DNA of 33,162 bases, taken from NCBI GenBank assembly GCA_025361735.1, contig JANYKD010000514.1:1-33162 (forward strand), read 5' to 3'. Origin of the DNA: Phycisphaerales bacterium (GTDB lineage: Bacteria; Planctomycetota; Phycisphaerae; Tepidisphaerales; Tepidisphaeraceae). How positions within the stretch are numbered: position 1 is the stretch's first letter; each line of letters starts with the position of its first letter. Of the stretch, positions 15,789 to 23,018 are shown one piece after another. Below the pieces are notes generated by a model. It made no database searches, was not told the origin of the DNA, and saw nothing but the letters and a program-made list of their open reading frames with translations. The translations under genes and the position numbers were made by a program.

Positions 15789-17465
15789 TCACTTGATCGT
15801 ATTCTCCCGCAGCGTGATCTTCGTGCAGCTCACCGTTGTTATGGGATCGGTCTTCGCCGGGTCGCCGCCGATCGTGGATCTGGCCGGCTGGGCTGGCGCG
15901 CAGATGTTGTGGTCGATCCTCAGGTCGTCCGTGGACGTCACCCAGATGCTCGGCACCGGCCCGCCGGTCACGGAGTTCCGGGAGATCGTGATGTGGTTAT
16001 GCGCCCCGGCCGGAGCCAGTTTGCCCTGGCCGCCATGGGCATAGACGGCAATTCCGTTGGTGCGGCAATCGGCGATCACGTTGTCGGCGATTTCCACATC
16101 GTTCGAGCTGCCACTTTCCAGCCACCAGTATTCAGGCGACACCTTGATCGCCTCGCCCCAACACCCGGCCAGCTTGTTGCCGATGACCTTGCCATTGCTG
16201 GCTTTGATGAGGATGCCGCGCGATCGATTCATGCCGAAGTCGCATCCCTGCACGAGGAAGCCGTTGCCCATGCGCTTGGACGCAGCCAGAAGCGAGCCCA
16301 TCGGCAGCTCGACCGCTCGGTCGAGCGTGACCTTGAACGCCTTGGCGTTCCACCGCGTGCGGATGCGCTCGTCCATGCGCTGCTTGAGCAGGAACGCTTT
16401 CTCGGCCTCGGTGATGGCGCCGTCCGGTTCGATCCTGGCGACCCTGGCATCGGGCAGGCGCGTGCCGTCGTAGGCGAGCAGTTCCACCGGATCACCCGGC
16501 TCGACGTTCAGGCTGCCGTTGGCCAATACCCGAAGTTCAGCTCCCGTGCAGGCCGTGACCATGTGATAGTTGCCGCAGATGTTGACCGCGTCGTCGCCCA
16601 TGAACTTCGCGACGCACTCGATGATGGCCGGGCCTTTGATCGCGTGTTTGCTGTGATACGCATCCGCGTTGAGCGAACGCAGACGGGGATCGGCGCGTTT
16701 GACGGGATCGGAGGCGGCCGGGCGGCGGTCGATGCGGCAGCGGTAATAGGTGCTGCCGTCGCAATTGTATTCGAGGAAGCCAAAGCAGTTCGAGCCGAAG
16801 AGGTCGATGTTCTCCAGGCGCACGTTGACATTACCGCTGCACTCGACTGCGTGGCCGGCGCTGCCGCCGGGGGCGTATTCGGCGCCGATGACGATGAGAT
16901 CGCCCACCTGTTCCGGGTCGGTCGCCCGGCCGCGGTTCTTGATCACGCGGATGTGCCGCGCGTCGACTTTCTCAATCGTGTAGCTGTAGTCGGGACAGCG
17001 CAACGTCCGCGTATCCGGCCGGAAGATCTCGTACTTGAACGCCCGGGCATACTCAGCGCCCGGATAGCCGTCGAACAATTCGATTTCGTGAGTCTTCTTA
17101 TCATCCGAAATCCTGACGATCTTCCCCTGCGTGAACGGCAGGGGGTCGTAGTCAATCGCGAGCCCGCGCAGAGTGAGGTTGCGGCAGTTGGCGATGGTCA
17201 GCGCCCGGGTTGTTTCGGTGCAGATCATCTCGACGCCGTCGGCGATGATCTGCACATCGCTGAGCCCGCGAAGCACCAGGTGCTGGGCGCGTTGGGGCTT
17301 CACGCGGTATTGTCCGGGCGGGATGACGATGCGCTTGGAATCGGCCTTGAGCGCCTTGTCGATGAAGCCCTGGAGGTCGAAATCCTGTCCGACGGCGGTA
17401 TGGCCAGGCGTGCAGAAGGCGGCCAGGACGACGGCGAAGAGGATTGCACAAACCAGACGAGACAT
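15789..17465 (-). CDS. secreted right-handed beta-helix protein, GH110-like
   Basis: 558 residues with signal peptide MSRLVCAILFAVVLAAFCTPGHTA. The mature part is a parallel beta-helix: repeated short strands such as LVLRGLSDVQIIADG, CRNLTLRGLAIDYDPLPFTQG, NVNVRLENIDLF and GNGFLVQGCDFGMNRSRGILIKA. The IDYDPLPFTQG turn and the acidic AKFMGDDAVNICG segment (about residue 290) resemble the alpha-1,3-galactosidase family GH110 and related beta-helix hydrolases, so a glycosidase acting on galactose-containing polysaccharide is likely but not certain. The ATG at 17465 is chosen because AGAAGG lies 7 nt upstream and it starts the signal peptide; a longer frame to 17627 lacks both. Convergent with the giant surface protein. 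Confidence 0.82.
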   Translation of the reverse strand: MSRLVCAILFAVVLAAFCTPGHTAVGQDFDLQGFIDKALKADSKRIVIPPGQYRVKPQRAQHLVLRGLSDVQIIADGVEMICTETTRALTIANCRNLTLRGLAIDYDPLPFTQGKIVRISDDKKTHEIELFDGYPGAEYARAFKYEIFRPDTRTLRCPDYSYTIEKVDARHIRVIKNRGRATDPEQVGDLIVIGAEYAPGGSAGHAVECSGNVNVRLENIDLFGSNCFGFLEYNCDGSTYYRCRIDRRPAASDPVKRADPRLRSLNADAYHSKHAIKGPAIIECVAKFMGDDAVNICGNYHMVTACTGAELRVLANGSLNVEPGDPVELLAYDGTRLPDARVARIEPDGAITEAEKAFLLKQRMDERIRTRWNAKAFKVTLDRAVELPMGSLLAASKRMGNGFLVQGCDFGMNRSRGILIKASNGKVIGNKLAGCWGEAIKVSPEYWWLESGSSNDVEIADNVIADCRTNGIAVYAHGGQGKLAPAGAHNHITISRNSVTGGPVPSIWVTSTDDLRIDHNICAPAQPARSTIGGDPAKTDPITTVSCTKITLRENTIK

Positions 17466-17538
17466 AGATGTACCTTCTGGGGTTTGGATCTGGGGCATTG
17501 TCCTCATATACACGGCATGGGGATGAATGTTCGAGTGA

Positions 17539-17790
17539 TCAAGGAACCAGCCGAATGCGGGCCGGGGCACGGAGGGGCTGGATGACGATTGTGCCGTGAC
17601 GAACGACGTCGAAGGATTCGCCGGCATTGAGGAGATGATCGACGGGGTCGTTCGAGAAGGTCAGCCAGATCATCCCCTCGTGTACTTCGACCGAGGCGCC
17701 CGTGGCGGCGGAAGCCGAGAAGACGGCGCCGATTTCGAGGCGGCGCTGGGAGGCGGCGAGGGTCGAGGTTGTGTTTGCGACTGCGATCAT
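17539..17790 (-). CDS. DUF2917 family small protein
   Basis: 83 residues. The pattern SVEVHEGMIWLTFSNDPVDHLLNAGESFDV followed by GTIVIQPL matches, by memory of the family, DUF2917: a short all-beta, cupin-like domain of unknown function with the W-T---D--D-L-AGE core. No signal peptide and no transmembrane helix. It is divergent from the MocR-type regulator, sharing a 128-nt intergenic region full of ACTGT/ACAGT elements, which suggests that the regulator controls it. Such divergent regulator-target pairs are common for MocR proteins. Biochemical role unknown. Confidence 0.7.
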   Translation of the reverse strand: MIAVANTTSTLAASQRRLEIGAVFSASAATGASVEVHEGMIWLTFSNDPVDHLLNAGESFDVVRHGTIVIQPLRAPARIRLVP

Positions 17791-17810
17791 GATGGAATTG
17801 TTCCATGGAA

Positions 17811-17905
17811 ACTGTTATCTTCCAATATGCACAGTATGATAATTGTCATGAGTACAGTTTGATTCAATGCAACACTGTACTCCCCACAATGCGGGCCAAC
17901 TGTAC
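17811..17905. promoter_or_regulatory. predicted MocR operator region with five ACTGT/ACAGT half-sites
   Basis: AT-rich divergent control region. Half-sites: ACTGT at 17811, ACAGT at 17831, GTACAGT at 17852-17858, ACTGTAC at 17874-17880 and ACTGTAC at 17899-17905. The first two and the middle two form inverted repeats; the last two are a direct repeat 25 nt apart. This density is far above background and fits a regulator binding several sites. Confidence 0.6.
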
Positions 17906-17918
17906 CGCGGAGAACGCC

Positions 17919-19406
17919 ATGATTTCCACGACCATGCCGGCGACGGATCCCGCCCCCCTGTACGAGACGGTGGCCGAGCACCTGACGCGGATGATTGAGG
18001 GAGGGACGTTCCGCCCGGGAGAACGGGTGCCGAGCGTGCGGGCGCTGGCGAAGCAGCAGCGGGTGAGCATCACGACGGTGCTGGGGGCGTACCGGCTGCT
18101 GGAGGACCGGGGGTTCATCGAACCGCGGCCGCAGTCGGGGTACTACGTCATGCCGGCGGGATCGCGCGGTTCCGGGAAGGTGATGGGTGGGAACTCGGCC
18201 GGCGCGGAGATGTGTCGCCCGGCGCGCGGCGCCAACAAAGTGAGCGTGCGGGAACTGATGTGGCGGATCATGCTCGATTCACAGAACCCGAATCTCGTGA
18301 AGCTGGGGGCGGCGATCCCGAATCTGCGGTTGTTGCCGGTGGTGCAGTTGAACCGGACACTGGCGCGGATTGGCCGCACCATGCCGCGGCGGGTGAATGC
18401 GTATGAAGACATGGCCGGCGCGCCGGAGTTGCGGGTGCAACTCGCACGCCGGGCGATGCGCCTCGGATGCGCGCTGACGCCCGACGAAATCGTGGCGACT
18501 TCGGGGAGTCAGGAGGCGATCACACTGTGTTTTGAGGCGGTGTGCAAACCGGGGGACATCGTGGCGATGGAGTCGCCATGTTACTACGGCTTCCTGCAGG
18601 CAATAGAGACGATGGGGCTCAAGGGGCTGGAGATCCCGACGCACCCGCGCGACGGGATGGACCTGACGGCGTTGCAGAAGGCGATAGAGGCCCATCCGGT
18701 GAAGGCGGTGCTGGTGATCGGGAATTTCAACAACCCGCTGGGTTCGTGCATGCCGACGGCGAGGAAGAAGGCGCTGGTGGAGATGCTGGCGCGGCGAGAA
18801 GTTCCGTTGATTGAGGACGACATCTACGGCGATTTATATTTTGGAGAGCCGCCGACGACGTGCAAGTCGTTCGACCGCAAGGGCCTGGTGCTGCTGTGCG
18901 ATAGTTTCTCCAAGTCGCTGTCGCCCGGTCTACGAGTGGGATGGACGGCGCCGGGGCGGTTCATCGAGCAGGTATCGTATTTGAAGATGGTCCGGACGAT
19001 CGCGTCGCCAACGCTGCCGCAACTGGCGGTGGCGGACTTCCTGGCGAACGGGGGCTACGAGCGTCACCTGCGGAAACTGCGGCGGACGCTGGCGGTGAAC
19101 GTGCGACAGATGGGGGACGCGGTGCTGCGGCACTTCCCGGACGGGACCACGGTGACCCGGCCGTGCGGGGGGCATGTGCTGTGGGTGCGGATGCCGGAGG
19201 AGATTGATTCGCGGATGCTGTACGCGCGAGCGATGGAAAAGGGGATCACGATTGCCCCGGGCCCGCTCTTTTCGACAAGGGGGTTGTACACAAATTTCGT
19301 GCGGCTGAACACCGCGTTCTGGGGATCTGATGGAGGGGACGAAGCGATCCGAACGCTGGGCCATCTAGCGGGCGCGTTACGCGGCGAGCGAAAACGGCGT
19401 CGGTGA
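17919..19406 (+). CDS. MocR-type (GntR/aminotransferase fusion) transcriptional regulator
   Basis: 495 residues. The N-terminal GntR winged helix (about 10-78: PLYETVAEHLTRMIEGG, PSVRALAKQQRVSITTVLGAYRLLEDRGFI in parts) is joined to a full fold-type I aminotransferase domain. The PLP-binding lysine is Lys332 in LCDSFSKSLSPGLRVGW, with the expected FNNPLG and EDDIYGDL segments before it. MocR proteins use PLP and an amine or vitamin ligand to control amino acid, GABA, taurine or B6 genes; some homologues are true aminotransferases. GGAG 6 nt upstream supports the ATG at 17919, 114 nt inside the longest frame. The divergent DUF2917 gene is the obvious target. No pdx, gab or tau genes are near, so the ligand is unknown. 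Confidence 0.9.
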   Translation: MISTTMPATDPAPLYETVAEHLTRMIEGGTFRPGERVPSVRALAKQQRVSITTVLGAYRLLEDRGFIEPRPQSGYYVMPAGSRGSGKVMGGNSAGAEMCRPARGANKVSVRELMWRIMLDSQNPNLVKLGAAIPNLRLLPVVQLNRTLARIGRTMPRRVNAYEDMAGAPELRVQLARRAMRLGCALTPDEIVATSGSQEAITLCFEAVCKPGDIVAMESPCYYGFLQAIETMGLKGLEIPTHPRDGMDLTALQKAIEAHPVKAVLVIGNFNNPLGSCMPTARKKALVEMLARREVPLIEDDIYGDLYFGEPPTTCKSFDRKGLVLLCDSFSKSLSPGLRVGWTAPGRFIEQVSYLKMVRTIASPTLPQLAVADFLANGGYERHLRKLRRTLAVNVRQMGDAVLRHFPDGTTVTRPCGGHVLWVRMPEEIDSRMLYARAMEKGITIAPGPLFSTRGLYTNFVRLNTAFWGSDGGDEAIRTLGHLAGALRGERKRRR

Positions 19407-19447
19407 GTGGGACGGTGTCGGGGTCCATTGTTAACGTAGTGTCATAG

Positions 19448-19470
19448 TGACTGCTCCGGGAATGCAGTCA
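19448..19470 (+). terminator. hairpin after the MocR gene
   Basis: TGACTGC / GCAGTCA with a 9-nt loop, 41 nt after the MocR stop and followed by GGATTTCG. A weak candidate terminator that would insulate the aroF leader promoter from upstream transcription. Confidence 0.35.
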
Positions 19471-19572
19471 GGATTTCGCATGCACAGGGTTAACCGCGGA
19501 AATGACTCCCGTTGAGGTTGGCACCGGACGCATCCTCGTGTGGAAACGCCGCAGTGTGAACTCCGAACCGGG

Positions 19573-19600
19573 TTGACGAAATCCGCAATCCTGCTAAACT
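19573..19600 (+). promoter_or_regulatory. predicted promoter of the aroF leader
   Basis: TTGACG (19573-19578) and TAAACT (19595-19600) are 16 nt apart. Transcription would start near 19607-19611, at or within a few bases of the leader-peptide ATG (19611), so the leader would be translated from a leaderless mRNA; no ribosome binding site precedes it. Confidence 0.6.
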
Positions 19601-19610
19601 CACTGCACCG

Positions 19611-19685
19611 ATGAACGGCACGCTCGCGAGTTTTGGGTTTTGGTTTAACGGATATTTTTATCCGGCCGCCCAAGCCGCGTCCTGA
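19611..19685 (+). CDS. aromatic leader peptide of the DAHP synthase gene
   Basis: A 24-codon ORF not large enough for standard gene finding. Residues 8-17 read FGFWFNGYFY: four Phe, one Trp and two Tyr in ten codons, a composition known only from attenuation leader peptides such as those of phe, trp and phe-tRNA synthetase operons. Its stop (19683-19685) lies inside the 5' arm of the antiterminator, so a ribosome finishing the peptide would mask that arm, whereas one stalled at the aromatic codons (19632-19661) would leave it free. A 6-bp hairpin CGGATA/TATCCG over the Tyr-Phe-Tyr codons could pause RNA polymerase. Inferred role: sense charged tRNA-Phe, -Tyr and -Trp and set transcription of aroF. 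It lacks a ribosome binding site and may be read as a leaderless message. Confidence 0.85.
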   Translation: MNGTLASFGFWFNGYFYPAAQAAS

Positions 19686-19729
19686 GCTGGTCATCTTTCG
19701 GTAAAAGATTCCAACCCCGGGACGCGGTT
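19673..19729 (+). promoter_or_regulatory. antiterminator of the aroF attenuator
   Basis: Bases 19673-19684 (AGCCGCGTCCTG) pair with 19718-19729 (CGGGACGCGGTT) as 12 contiguous pairs, including two G-U. The 3' arm takes up half the 5' stem and all the loop of the terminator, so the two structures exclude each other. A small hairpin, ATCTTT/AAAGAT (19693-19709), sits in the loop. Confidence 0.85.
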
Positions 19730-19747
19730 CCCGGGGTTTCTTTTTTT
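19713..19747 (+). terminator. intrinsic terminator of the aroF attenuator
   Basis: Perfect 10-bp stem AACCCCGGGA (19713-19722) with TCCCGGGGTT (19729-19738), loop CGCGGT, then TC and seven Ts ending at 19747. It lies before the gene it serves, after a leader peptide, so it acts as a regulated stop rather than an end-of-gene terminator. Confidence 0.93.
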
Positions 19748-19788
19748 GGTGTGTTGGTTTCGGCCGCACTTGGCCACCGGAGTTTGCC

Positions 19789-19851
19789 ATGTTGGTCTGG
19801 CTCAACTGGTTTGGTGCCTGGCGAAAAGGAGATCTGTCATGGTCGTGGTAA
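19789..19851 (+). CDS. Trp-rich upstream ORF overlapping the aroF start
   Basis: A 20-codon ORF between terminator and aroF, in a third frame. Trp occurs at residues 4, 7, 11, 18 and 20 (pieces: [14 protein letters not shown]), 25 percent Trp against about 1 percent expected. GGAG lies 6 nt before its ATG. It spans the aroF ribosome binding site (AAAAGGAG, 19824-19831), and its TAA (19849-19851) lies 10 nt past the aroF start, overlapping an internal in-frame ATG as TAATG. Translation through it and stalling on Trp codons must therefore affect aroF initiation directly: a ribosome stalled at Trp11 would cover the aroF site, while one reaching the end could hand over to aroF. The sign of the effect cannot be read from sequence. 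It could be chance in a TG-rich stretch, but the start signal and position argue against that. Confidence 0.7.
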   Translation: MLVWLNWFGAWRKGDLSWSW

Positions 19852-20861
19852 TGAAACAAGGTTCGACCCAGGTTCAGGTGGACCAGGTCATCAAGCTGGT
19901 GCGAGAAATGGGACTCAAGGATCACGTCATCGTGGGCACCGAACGAACGGTGGTGGCCGTCATCGGCGACGATCGTCATAAGGACCGCTCCGTGTTCGAG
20001 ACGCTGGATGGCGTCGACAATGTCGTGCCGATCCTGGCGCCGTACAAGATGGCGTCGGTCGAGGTCAAGAAGGAGCGCAGCGTCGTGCAGCTCGGCGGGA
20101 CACTGGGCGGCAGCGTCGGCGGCAAGCGCGTGGGCGTCATTGCCGGGCCATGCTCCGTCGAGGATCGCAGCAAGATCATCGAGATTGCCCACATGGTGAA
20201 GGAGGGCGGCGCGGTCGGCCTGCGCGGCGGGGCATTCAAGCCGCGAACCAGCCCGTACGCCTTTCAGGGGCTCGCGGAAAAGGGCCTGCAATATCTTGCC
20301 GAGGCCCGCGAGCAGACCGGGCTGGCCATCGTCACCGAGGTCATGAGCATTGACCAGGTGGCCTTGGTGGCCGACTACTCGGACGTGCTCCAGATCGGGG
20401 CGCGCAACATGCAGAACTACAACCTCCTTTCCAAGGTTGGTGAACAGAACAAGCCGGTGATGCTCAAGCGTGGGCTGTGCGCCACGCTGGAGGAGTTCCT
20501 CCTGGCGGCCGAGTACATTATGGCCCGCGGGAACGTCAACGTCATTCTCTGCGAGCGTGGCGTGCGCACGTTCGAGGAATACGTCCGCAATACGCTGCCG
20601 CTGGCGGTCGTGCCGGCCATTCACCGCGTGAGCCACTTGCCCGTGGTCGTCGACCCGAGCCATGGCACGGGCAAGCGATATCTGGTCGATCCCATGTGTC
20701 GGGCGGCCGTGGCGGCCGGCGCGGATGGGCTGATTCTCGAAGTCCACCAGGATCCCGAGCATGCCCTGACCGACGGCGCACAGTCGATCACTCCCACCCA
20801 GTTCGCGGACATGATGAAGGTCATTCGGCGCGTTGCCGCAGCGGTGGATCGGGAAGCGTAG
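19839..20861 (+). CDS. aroF: 3-deoxy-7-phosphoheptulonate (DAHP) synthase, type I beta
   Basis: First enzyme of the shikimate pathway: phosphoenolpyruvate plus erythrose 4-phosphate gives DAHP. 340 residues, close to the type I-beta enzymes with an N-terminal ferredoxin-like regulatory domain (residues 1-70: [11 protein letters not shown]...[12 protein letters not shown]), which binds Tyr in related enzymes. The barrel shows GPCSVED (103-109), [29 protein letters not shown] and DPSHGTGKR; expected metal ligands are Cys105, His274, Glu301 and Asp312. The ATG at 19839 has AAAAGGAG 7 nt upstream and matches the family N-terminus; an in-frame ATG at 19851 overlaps the Trp-rich ORF stop. Transcription is probably governed by the attenuator at 19611-19747. 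trpF lies tail to tail downstream. Confidence 0.95.
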   Translation: MVVVMKQGSTQVQVDQVIKLVREMGLKDHVIVGTERTVVAVIGDDRHKDRSVFETLDGVDNVVPILAPYKMASVEVKKERSVVQLGGTLGGSVGGKRVGVIAGPCSVEDRSKIIEIAHMVKEGGAVGLRGGAFKPRTSPYAFQGLAEKGLQYLAEAREQTGLAIVTEVMSIDQVALVADYSDVLQIGARNMQNYNLLSKVGEQNKPVMLKRGLCATLEEFLLAAEYIMARGNVNVILCERGVRTFEEYVRNTLPLAVVPAIHRVSHLPVVVDPSHGTGKRYLVDPMCRAAVAAGADGLILEVHQDPEHALTDGAQSITPTQFADMMKVIRRVAAAVDREA

Positions 20862-21576
20862 ACGTAGTTGATGATTGATAGTTGATAGTTGATAGTGGTG
20901 CGGACTCATCGACCGTGCGGACGGCGTTGATGAATCCACGCATCTTCTCCGGCGACTTGCAGCGGAGCTGCTCTTCGACGCCGCTGGAGACATCGACGGC
21001 AAATGGCCGGATCAGCCGCACGACGGCGGCGACGTTTTGCGGGTCCAACCCGCCGGCCACGATCAACGGCGGGAGACCGGCGAACAGGCCGGCGCTCTTG
21101 AAGCGGGCGATGGCGGTCCAGTCGTTCGCGATGCCAGTTCCGCCCGGCGCTGGCGCAGCGGTTTCCAGCACGATGCCCGCCAGCGTGGAGCCCAGGGCGT
21201 TGGCGTACGCCGTCTTCCATGCCGCAAGCGTCTGGGGCAGTTCCGCGTCCACGCGGACGGCCTTGAGGATGCGCACATTCAGGTGGGCAAGTTGCCCGGC
21301 AAATTCCGGCGTTTCATGGCCATGAAGCTGCACGCATGTCAGGCGCAGCGCCCGCACCGTCTGGGCAATCGTGTCCAGCGACGCATCGACAAACACGCCC
21401 ACGGCCATGACGAAAGGGGGGATTACCCGCACGATCTGCCGGGCCGCTTCCAGGGGCAGATAGCGTTTCGAGGAAGGGACGAAGATCATGCCCAGCGCAT
21501 CAGCCCCGAGCATGCACGCCAACTCCGCATCCTGCGGGCGGCAGATCGAGCAGATTTTCACGCGTGTACGCGGCAT
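20821..21576 (-). CDS. trpF: phosphoribosylanthranilate isomerase
   Basis: Third committed step of tryptophan synthesis (Amadori rearrangement of phosphoribosylanthranilate). TIM barrel with the catalytic Cys at residue 9 (VKICSI), [36 protein letters not shown] and [11 protein letters not shown]. Two oddities: the usual catalytic Asp before the GGTG loop is Glu138 ([14 protein letters not shown]), and the protein has 251 residues where about 205-220 is normal. The extra C-terminus after residue about 222 ([15 protein letters not shown]...) is encoded by the GTTGATAG repeat and then by the antisense of the aroF 3' end, which it overlaps by 41 nt. GAGG 5 nt before the ATG at 21576 supports the start; the frame upstream is not coding. 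It follows the oxidoreductase gene by 16 nt and is probably co-transcribed. Confidence 0.9.
   Translation of the reverse strand: MPRTRVKICSICRPQDAELACMLGADALGMIFVPSSKRYLPLEAARQIVRVIPPFVMAVGVFVDASLDTIAQTVRALRLTCVQLHGHETPEFAGQLAHLNVRILKAVRVDAELPQTLAAWKTAYANALGSTLAGIVLETAAPAPGGTGIANDWTAIARFKSAGLFAGLPPLIVAGGLDPQNVAAVVRLIRPFAVDVSSGVEEQLRCKSPEKMRGFINAVRTVDESAPLSTINYQSSTTSTLPDPPLRQRAE
20866..20897. repeat. GTTGATAGTTGATAG interspersed repeat, family B
   Basis: TAGTTGATGATTGATAG followed by tandem TTGATAG units, right after the aroF stop. AT-rich against a GC-rich background. It is read through by trpF, giving a low-complexity C-terminal tail. Related in unit design to the GTTGCCAG inverted repeat at 24304-24383. 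Confidence 0.75.
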
Positions 21577-21592
21577 GGTGACCTCGGCGGAA

Positions 21593-22609
21593 TCAGACTC
21601 GAATACCCAACTGTAGGCGCAACTCGTCAAGCGTCCGCATCGTTGCCATGGTGTGATCCTCCGGCATGAATGAGGCTGCGCCATCCAGCACCACGGCCGC
21701 GAATGCGTCGGCCTCCACGGCATACAGGTCTTTACCGGCCGACACCGTACGCGTCTCCCGCGGCGGGGCGGCCGGCGCTGTCGCGGCTTGGGGTGCATCC
21801 TGCCTGGGCGGCGTGTTCCGGCAGATGTGGAACACCGCATCCTGCGCGGGCGGCTTCCAGGGTACGGGGATCTCGATATATCCCTCATCGCCACAAACAT
21901 AGGCCGAGTTGTCCGCATGCACAGTCATGCCGCAGGTGAAACTGGCGACGATGCCCGATGGAAAGGCGAGTGTGGCGGTGGCGACATCGTCCACGCCGCT
22001 CGGATGCAAATGCCCGGCCGCCTGACATGAGCAGGGGGCCTCTCCGGCAATGAGGTGCGAAAACGAGATGCAATAGCAGCCGATATCCATGAGCGATCCA
22101 CCGGCCAGCTCCGGGGCGAAGCGGATGTTGCCGTCGATCTTGCGGCTGCAATAGCAGAAGCTGGAGCGGATCAGTTTGACCTGCCCGATGGCGCCCGAAC
22201 GGACGGCCGCCACAACGGCGTGGGTGAGCGGATGGGCGCGGTACATGAATGCCTCGACCAGCACGCGCCGGCTTTCGCGTGCGGCGGCGAACATCTCCGC
22301 GGCCTCGCGGGCATTGGCACCGAGCGGCTTCTCGCACAGGACATGCTTGCCGGCTCGCAGGGCTTTGATCGTCCACTCGTGGTGCATCGTGTTGGGCAGG
22401 GAGATGTAGACGGCGTCGATGTCCGCGCGAGCCAGCAGGGCGTCATACCCGGCCAGGGCGACGGGGATCTTATATGAGGCGGCAAACCCGGCGGCCGACT
22501 CGGCCGTGCGTGAAGCAACGCCGGCCAGACGACAGCGCGAAGATTGACTGACGCCGAAGGCGAATTGCCGGGCGATATTGCCAGTGCCGATGATGCCGAA
22601 GTTGAGCAT
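21593..22609 (-). CDS. Gfo/Idh/MocA family oxidoreductase
   Basis: 338-residue NAD(P)-dependent dehydrogenase of the glucose-fructose oxidoreductase family. A Rossmann fold begins at MLNFGIIGTGNIARQF (GxGxxA), with YISLPNTMHHEW and the family hallmark CEKPLG, which holds the catalytic-region Lys. The C-terminal half is the usual open beta-sheet domain with GGSLMDIGCYCISFSHLIAGE. Substrate is likely a sugar, inositol or similar hydroxylated compound, but cannot be named. The ATG at 22609 starts the Rossmann strand directly; a TTG six codons upstream is possible. It precedes trpF by 16 nt and is divergent from queD with 49 nt between them. The link with trpF may be only transcriptional. Confidence 0.88.
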   Translation of the reverse strand: MLNFGIIGTGNIARQFAFGVSQSSRCRLAGVASRTAESAAGFAASYKIPVALAGYDALLARADIDAVYISLPNTMHHEWTIKALRAGKHVLCEKPLGANAREAAEMFAAARESRRVLVEAFMYRAHPLTHAVVAAVRSGAIGQVKLIRSSFCYCSRKIDGNIRFAPELAGGSLMDIGCYCISFSHLIAGEAPCSCQAAGHLHPSGVDDVATATLAFPSGIVASFTCGMTVHADNSAYVCGDEGYIEIPVPWKPPAQDAVFHICRNTPPRQDAPQAATAPAAPPRETRTVSAGKDLYAVEADAFAAVVLDGAASFMPEDHTMATMRTLDELRLQLGIRV

Positions 22610-22658
22610 GGAGAGATGATATCGCAAAAGCCCGGTTTATTGGTAGACTGCCCCGCCT

Positions 22659-23018
22659 ATGGTTGTCCGGCTGGTCAAGACGTTTGGATTTGAAGCGGCG
22701 CACCTTCTGCCCACTTTCCCCGAGGGGCACAAGTGCCGGCGGCTGCACGGGCACTCGTTCCGCGTGGATGTGATCGTGGAGGGGGAGGTCGACCCGGCCA
22801 AGGGATACCTCGTCGATTACGGCGAGATCAAGCAGGCGGCCGAGCCGCTGATCAAGAAGCTTGACCACTACTACCTCAACGACATCGCCGGCCTCGAGAA
22901 CCCCACCTCGGAAAATCTGGCCAAGTGGATCTACGACGCCCTGCGCCCAAAGCTGCCCCTGCTGGCGGCGATCATCGTCTACGAGACCTGCACGACAACG
23001 TGCGAGTATCGGGGATAG
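22659..23018 (+). CDS. queD: 6-carboxytetrahydropterin synthase / 6-pyruvoyltetrahydropterin synthase family
   Basis: 119 residues. The T-fold enzyme converts 7,8-dihydroneopterin triphosphate to 6-carboxy-tetrahydropterin, the second step towards queuosine and other 7-deazapurines. Zinc ligands are His15 (FEAAH), His30 and His32 (RRLHGHSF); Cys26 (GHKCRRLH) is the catalytic thiol, with Asp69-His70 in KKLDHYYLN and Glu109 in VYETCTT. PTSENLAKWIYD is a typical helix. The catalytic Cys with the short loop favours QueD over eukaryotic-type PTPS. There is no ribosome binding site; TAGACT ends 9 nt before the ATG, so the mRNA may be leaderless, as for the aroF leader. Other que genes are absent. 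The stop codon directly abuts that of the convergent glutamate dehydrogenase. Confidence 0.9.
   Translation: MVVRLVKTFGFEAAHLLPTFPEGHKCRRLHGHSFRVDVIVEGEVDPAKGYLVDYGEIKQAAEPLIKKLDHYYLNDIAGLENPTSENLAKWIYDALRPKLPLLAAIIVYETCTTTCEYRG

Noticed and set aside
15723..17585. 620-codon plus-strand frame opposite the beta-helix gene
   Set aside because: Antisense of a recognisable secreted protein, no ribosome binding site, and it would start inside the terminator at 15712-15747.
19431..21002. 523-codon minus-strand frame opposite aroF and its leader
   Set aside because: Antisense of DAHP synthase; it would run through the attenuator, and part of its product is translated repeat DNA.
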